This document shows, one piece after another, positions 57,944 to 64,000 of a stretch of DNA of 64,000 bases; within the stretch, counting starts at the first letter, position 1, and each line of letters begins with the position of its first letter. The notes beneath the pieces were generated by a model, which was given only the letters and a program-made list of their open reading frames with translations, did not search any database and had not been told where the DNA came from. The stretch spans positions 16,742,001 through 16,806,000 of the forward strand of contig NC_063260.1 in assembly GCF_019578655.1 (NCBI RefSeq). The letters run 5' to 3'. The DNA is from Ricinus communis (taxonomy: Eukaryota > Streptophyta > Magnoliopsida > Malpighiales > Euphorbiaceae). A program made the position numbers and the translations under genes.

Positions 57944-60711
57944 TCACACGACCCCACCTGTGGGCCCGTGACCCAAGACTAGGGAATGGGTAGGCTTAAG
58001 GCCACCGAAACCCGTAGTAAGCCCCGACACTCAACGATTTAAACAAATCTCATCTCAAATTAATATTATTAAAACCACAAATTATCTTAATAGTTACACT
58101 TTACAAAATTACTTCGGTCTACCAGAAAAACTAGGCGAGACCCGAAGCTCAGAAAATTTACAACTGATACATCTACTAATTACTACTGCGGAGAATCTAA
58201 GATTTACCAATTTACATACCAAATCAAATACATCACTCGATGATGAAGAAGTCGGATTCTTGAATAAGAGTCGCAGAGAACTAATAAATACGAATCCGAA
58301 AAATAAGAAAATGAGACTCGGCCTCGAGAGTGAGTTAAAATCATATATCTATAACAGTTTCAAATATCTCAATGTCACCTTATTTAATTTTAAAATAATT
58401 AATAAATCACGCGAACCATACGTGTCATGTTAAAACATATGTGTCATGCCATGCTTAAACAAAATTTATTCCACATGCAACGGGACGGAGTACTTCAGTA
58501 GAACTCTAATCCCAACTCTAAAATCTCGATTATTTCAACACTTATGTCTCAACTAACCTCAACTCTATCATCTCAAACCTCTCATTCCAACAGGACTGGC
58601 GCCCCAGAGAGCAAAGCTCGACCAGGGACCTTACCTCCAAATCGGTCACTTAACTCTCGGCCTTAGCCCTTCTGGCTCTCTTATCCAATAAGATCGACGC
58701 CCAAAGAGCATAGCTCGACCAGGGACCTTACCTCCACCGGTCACTTAAATTTCCAAATAAGCGCTTTCAGAGAGCAATGCCGACCAGGGACCTTTACTCC
58801 AAGCAACCACACTCTACTAAGCCTAGAGAGCGATGCTCACCGTAAGGCAGTCCTAATCTTTCTTTCTCAAATTTTTTACCTCTTTACCCTTTTCCTATCT
58901 CTCTCATATTATATTGGAACACTCATCCAACTCCTATGTTCTACTGCCGTCCCATCCTGAGTCATCATGCAATATTAAAATTGGTGATAAAGGAAAAACA
59001 TATTTAAATAATACTTAAAAGCATCATGAAAATAATGATAATAATTAAATGAAAAATTAAAATTGCAAATGAATAATCACAGTAGCAAATCAAATTTTAT
59101 GCATGACACGTGCATAAGCGATATATGACTTTAACTCACAGAATTAGGCGACCTCCTAGCTCTGCTCCGGTGCCTCGGTAGGAGCGAGCCGAACGAACTG
59201 ACAATCTAGTCACGGAAAATAATTTATCAAAACGATGAAACAATCGATCATTAATCCTAGGTCTAGACTCCTAGGACTGACTGTCTAAGAATCTCGACTC
59301 GGGAGAATTCTACCGAAAATCCGGCAGAACCTCTCTTACAACACGAACATTACCCCCCGTAAAAATGGGTCCAGTACCTGCCAGAAGAACACTTCCAATA
59401 TCCAACAATTTAAACAATGGGAGTCGGGTCCTCAAACTTCACTATTTCCCGACTCCGCCACACAGCACAAAACACAAGGCATGCAACTGACAGACAATTA
59501 TTTATGACTCACAAATATCATCAAATACTCAATAAACACAAATTTAAAATCAAAGGATTTCTAAGATCAACGGCCAGAGAAAATTATCGAGACGCTCGAT
59601 CGCTCGGTCGACTCGCCTCCGGCCGCCGGAGTCCGATCGACGATCTGAACACACCATCGGACTCACAACGACGCGCTGACGACGATCCCCGCTTTCGATT
59701 TTCCGATCTGACACCCGATCATCCGGAGAGATTTGCGGACGATCTCGACCGTCGATTTGCCAACGAAGCCCGATCGCCACAAAACTGGTGCCATCGCGAA
59801 GCTTGAGTTGAGGAGAGTCGGGATACGTCCTCCGATCGTCCATCCTCCGCCGGATCTCGCCGGAAAAGCTGAAAAATGCGGCTGCCCCCTACTTTCTCTC
59901 TTCACCGGATCTTCCGTCTCCGGCCACCATAGGCGTTGCCGCTGCTGCCAAAAGAGAGCCCTTGCTGAGAGGAGCCGATCGCCACTCGACTCGGCCGCTA
60001 ACTCCACGGAAGCGGCCGAACGGCCTCCGGGCCGATGCTCCGCGATTACCGCCAGACGTTGCTCTCCGCAAGACGCACGCCTAACCGCTCCGACGGCCCT
60101 TCCTCCTCTTCTTCTTCGGCCATCACCCTCTCTCTCTCTCTCCCGATCTACTTTCTCTCTCTCCGATTCCATTCCTTTCAATATCGACGTTTGACCCCTG
60201 AACTTTTCCTTATTACAATGTGGTCCCTCAACTTCTTAATTACTTACAATTTCATCCCGCAGAATTCCAATTTAACCCCCAAACTTCTTTTTAGTCTTTC
60301 AATTAAGCCCCTAACTATTTAATTTGGGCCAAATCCGAATTATTGAAAATACACAATTACAAAAATACCCCTGACCAACATATTTATTTACGAAAATACC
60401 AAACTCACAAATTTCCATTAAAACCCCATAAAAATAAAATTATACTTTTAATCCTTATTCCAAAATAAATTTTCAATTTAGTCCTAACACACAATTAAAT
60501 TAAATTAAATAATCAATTTCTCAAATAGTTTACTTAATTACTCCTTAAAAATCAAACTAATTGGGTATAGAAAATAACTCATTTATTTATCTAACATGAA
60601 CATTCAAAATTTGTATTTAAATCATTCCAATTAAACCGAATAAAAATAAAGCTAAAATTAACTTAAATAAAAACTCATTATTAAATATATAAAAAAATTC
60701 CAGGTGTTACA
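57944..60711 (-). mobile_element. Second copy of the 2.75-kb solo LTR, inverted (2768 bp)
   Basis: This is the reverse complement of the LTR at 9383-12129, aligned end to end by eye: the CACGACCCCACCTGTGGGCCC end, the CTCGACCAGGGACC subrepeats (58595-58830), the GC-rich island (59580-60110) and the GTGTTACA end at 60704-60711. The first three bases read TCA instead of TGT. Left flank ATATA (57939-57943) and right flank TATAC fit a 5-bp duplication if one A was lost at the junction. No internal retroviral region is present. Small insertions and deletions separate it from the other copy. Confidence 0.9.
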
Positions 60712-61668
60712 TATACAGAGTCATAGATTAATAATAAAAAATTTATAATTTCTAAACTATAAGTTCATTACATATACACTTGAGATTTATAGAATTTAGT
60801 TTAGAAATTCATACTTTGAAAAACAGATTCATATTTTAATTAATGAATTTAAAGTTTAAAAACAATGTATCTACACCTTATATTTGATGAACTTATAAGT
60901 AATACTTAATGATCTGTTGTTTATTTAGCAGCAAATTCTCCATGAATCTACACTCTACTGATGATGAACCTACAATTTATACTTAATGAATCTACAATTT
61001 ATGTCTAATGAACCTATAATTTATGTCCAATGAACTGAATAAATATGCATGACAGTAAGAATTTAATATCATATAAAAATAAATAGATATTTTATAAAAA
61101 ATTAGAACTATCATTGAAGTCATTAAAAAAACTACTAAAAATGTTAGAATTTGTAATAAAAATTATATTGAAAATTTTAAATCATAAAACTATAAGTTCA
61201 TTATATGTATACTTAAAGTTCATATATAATATCTTAGAGTTTATAAAAATATACAGATTCATAGGTTAAAAATAAAAGGTTCATAATTTATAAACTATAA
61301 GTTCATTATACATAAACCTAATATTCATAGATTATAGTTTAGAAATTCATAATTTGAAAAATATGTTCATATTTTAATCGATGAATCTACAGTTTAGAAC
61401 TGATGAATCTATACCTTATATTTGATGAACCTATAAGCAATATTTAATGATTTTGTTGTTTATAGCTATCTTTAACAATAAATCTTCAATAAACTTACAT
61501 TGTAGTATCAATGAATCAATAATTTATCTCTAATGAACCTAATGAATATGCATGACAGTAAAAATTCAATATCATATAAAAAATAAATATGATATCTTAT
61601 AAAAAAAATAAAACTATTCTTAAAATCATTAAAAAGAACTATTAAAAAATGTTAGAATTTGTCAATAA
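60712..61668. repeat. Tandem duplication of an AT-rich ~480-bp unit
   Basis: The unit from about 61186 to 61668 matches the unit formed by about 57885-57943 plus 60712-61165. Shared phrases include TTTAGAAATTCATA, CCTTATATTTGATGAAC, AATATGCATGACAGTAA, ATATCATATAAAAA and AATGTTAGAATTTGT, in the same order and spacing. Within each unit smaller degenerate TGAAYCTACAATTTAT-like words recur. No coding content is seen. Confidence 0.85.
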
Positions 61669-62129
61669 GAATTAATAAGATTTTAATTCTTTATTATTTC
61701 TATTAACATTTATTATACTAAAATTATTATTATAAGAATCAACTATTAATAAAATTACTAATTTTTAAATAATAAAAAATCAATATTTAATGAAATTAAA
61801 ATTAATTTTAGAATTTAATACTTAATAAAATTACTAATTTATAAAATATCAAATATAAAAAACTAAGAAAGTAAACAAAAAATATATTTAGTACATACAC
61901 TGCTCTTAAAATAAAAAGTATTATAAATTTAACGACCAATCGCATGTGTTAAATAACTGACATGCACATTGCTTGCATATATCTGGAACTATAATATGCT
62001 CAGCTCTTGCTAATTAATGTTGTCGATGTTATCTTCTTCCAATATCTGCTTAGTTTTTGTAATGACACCAGTAAATGGACAATTCCAAGTGTTCACACAG
62101 TAAAACAAAATACATGAGTCAATTACTAA
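61669..62129. other. AT-rich spacer
   Basis: No gene or repeat boundary is supported. Confidence 0.5.
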
Positions 62130-63241
62130 GGAGGATGTATTCACTTAGAAATCTTAAGGATTTTAATGAAATTTTTAAAAGTTACAATGCATTCAATAAA
62201 ATTTGTTAAAGACTATAAATCGTGAAGTAAATTCAATATTGACTTTTAAATTTTTTTAAAAAATTTATAAAACTTAAAAGGATATTTAATTAGAATTTTT
62301 ATAAACTCTATAAAAGTAAGTCAGCATTCAAAAAGTTATTAATTTTTATAGATATGAGTTTTTATATACTTTTAATAACTTTTTATACATTTTTATAAAT
62401 ATAAATTTGTTAAATTCTTTTTTTCACTTTTCTTTAAGATTTCAATAGAATTTTTTTTTTATAAAAAAATTCATTTTTCTTCTTATTCTCAAAATTTCTT
62501 ATATTATTATCTTTATTTTTCTTCACTAAATTTTTCATCTTAAAAAAATATAAGAAATTGGATGAGACTCGGAAGCTAAAAATCATTTACTAAAAATATT
62601 TTGCTTGTGCTCACAAATAAAAAATAATAATTAAAAGTTTTTAATTTAATATTAAAAGAGGTCCTCATAAAAATATAAATTTTAAATGGAACATTTGAGC
62701 AAATAACCCTGATATATATATAGACTTCTAGGTTCTAATTAAGAAGATTTTTTAGATAATTATTTTTATTGGTAAGCGTGATTATTGTCGATTTAGATAT
62801 TTATCAAATAATCGATAAGTGTAACTCTTGTTGATTTAAGTATTTATCAGATAAGTAATAAATAAAATATAATGAGTATGACATGAATTTGATGATTGGA
62901 GATAAATTGTGATATAAATTTTCTTTTAAAAAATTATTATCTTGACAAAAAAATGATGAAATGAAATCTATCATTTATATATGAAATTATGGATAATATT
63001 ATGTGGAATAATATTTAAAGTAAAGATAGAGAAAAAATAATAAAAGTAAAATAATTAAATTTATTTTTAAATAATTATATAATAGATAAATAATAGTCTA
63101 TAAAAATCAATAGACGCATATCAATATCTATAAAAATATTTTTAAGTAAAATCTATAAAAATCATTAAAAATCTATGAACTATGATTCAGTTAAAAAAAA
63201 CCTATTCAAATCTTTAAAATTTTAAATTAAATAAACCCTTC
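62130..63241. mobile_element. Candidate PIF/Harbinger-like non-autonomous element, TSD TAA
   Basis: The left end reads GGAGGATGTATTCACTTAG and the right end, in reverse complement, GAAGGGTTTATTTAATTTA. The two ends resemble each other over about 38 bp, including TTAAGGATTTTAATGA versus TTAAAGATTTGAATAG. Both sides are flanked by TAA (62127-62129 and 63242-63244), the usual PIF/Harbinger target. The 1112-bp interior is very AT-rich and non-coding. Terminal repeats are imperfect, so it is either old or only partly delimited. Confidence 0.5.
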
Positions 63242-63244
63242 TAA

Positions 63245-64000
63245 ATATTTATCTCATGATTTTACATATTACACTTTTCTTAAATATATTTTCTTAAAGA
63301 GGAAGAATTAGACTTGGGGGACAAGTTAGCAATTGAAGATTGATCGACCGATGTCGTTTTGGGTTTTGTGAATTAGGACTATGGGTTGTTACTTTGTGAT
63401 CATTTCAAGCTTTCAATGTTCTGTAATTTCTTTTTAGGACAAAAGAAATTTTGTTTTTTCTGGAAGAAATTTAAAACAAAAGAATTCTATGTTTTAATTG
63501 TTTTTTCTTTTTCAAAATGCATTTACTATATTTCAAACTTGAAATCTCCATATCCAATTAGTATTTTGTTTCAGTACTAGAAAACTCATTAAATATGATA
63601 AGTTATTTTTTTTTTTACTTTATGTATTATTATCCAAAATTTACAAGAAATTTAATTAAATGTTATTGAAAAACTATATATATTTTATATATGATAATAT
63701 TGAATTGCTAAATTTATTATACCTTATTTAATTAAAAATAACATTAAATTAGTCAATTTTTATTTAAGTTATTGTTAACCTTTAAAGATAATTATTATAT
63801 ATTTCTTGTATGTTTTCATATCATATTATTAAGACTTTAGTATATACAAATTATATTTTTTATTTTTCTATTTTATAATTTTATTTTAAAAGTCCTCGTC
63901 AAGAAATAGATTGATTTTATATTATTAGTTCTTAATTTTGATGTAATAAATAAACTGTTCTTATATTTTATTATTGTTTTTAAATTTGATCGATCTAAAT
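63245..64000. other. AT-rich intergenic DNA to the window edge
   Basis: No gene, RNA or repeat is supported. A short open frame at 63386-63580 has no recognisable features. Confidence 0.5.

Noticed and set aside
59663..60181. 172-codon minus-strand frame, and 153-codon plus-strand frame overlapping it
   Set aside because: Same LTR GC-rich island as at 9980-10530. Overlapping frames on both strands with arginine/proline-rich composition indicate chance.
1..64000. tRNA, rRNA, CRISPR or operon-like features
   Set aside because: No cloverleaf-type sequence, rRNA segment or regularly spaced identical repeats with unique spacers were recognised. The tandem arrays are plant satellite/minisatellite types. 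A tRNAscan run would be needed to exclude tRNA genes formally.

Overview
This is a window of plant nuclear DNA, almost certainly from a eudicot. It is AT-rich, its genes have GT-AG introns, and its families are plant ones: an AWPM-19 membrane protein, a chloroplast rhomboid, a CC-NBS-LRR resistance protein, and plant hAT, copia, gypsy and FAR1-like elements. No species marker is visible. A member of the Malpighiales would fit, but that is a guess.

Left arm (1-17.3 kb) is a repeat graveyard. It holds a decayed Ty3/gypsy pol remnant (297-2070). Next is a FAR1/MULE-transposase-like pseudogene (about 4081-8500), split by a 1703-bp hAT element with a perfect 8-bp target-site duplication (5041-6743) and probably by a solo LTR (7240-7829). 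A 2.75-kb solo LTR with a perfect 5-bp duplication follows (9383-12129), then a ~150-bp satellite-like array (13775-14735) and a second, different hAT-type element (16608-17327).

The gene-bearing centre (18-55 kb) holds five apparently intact genes. They are an 11-exon RCC1-repeat protein (+, 18086-22656), a 4-exon AWPM-19-like membrane protein (-, 28344-29841), a 6-exon RBL9-like chloroplast rhomboid that lacks the catalytic serine motif (-, 30763-32962), a 12-exon CDCA7-type zinc-finger protein with DDT/WHIM-like C-terminal regions (+, 44828-49272), and an intronless CC-NBS-LRR gene (-, 51809-55174). A full-length, young but coding-dead Ty1/copia element with matching LTRs and target-site duplication (35935-40719) lies between the rhomboid and zinc-finger genes. 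Other copia fragments and minisatellites fill the gaps.

Right arm (55.4-64 kb) is again repeats: a probable gypsy LTR, a second copy of the 2.75-kb solo LTR in inverted orientation (57944-60711), a ~480-bp tandem duplication that supplies that LTR's empty site, and a PIF/Harbinger-like element (62130-63241).

The five genes are ordinary single nuclear genes with separate roles (chromatin or nuclear RCC1-type scaffold, plasma membrane, plastid membrane, chromatin, immunity) and do not form a pathway. No clearly new biological system is visible. The most informative content is the transposon archaeology (nested insertions with intact footprints, and an inverted LTR pair bracketing the genes) and two proteins of mechanistic interest, the serine-less rhomboid and the zinc-finger/DDT fusion. 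No tRNA, rRNA or CRISPR was recognised.
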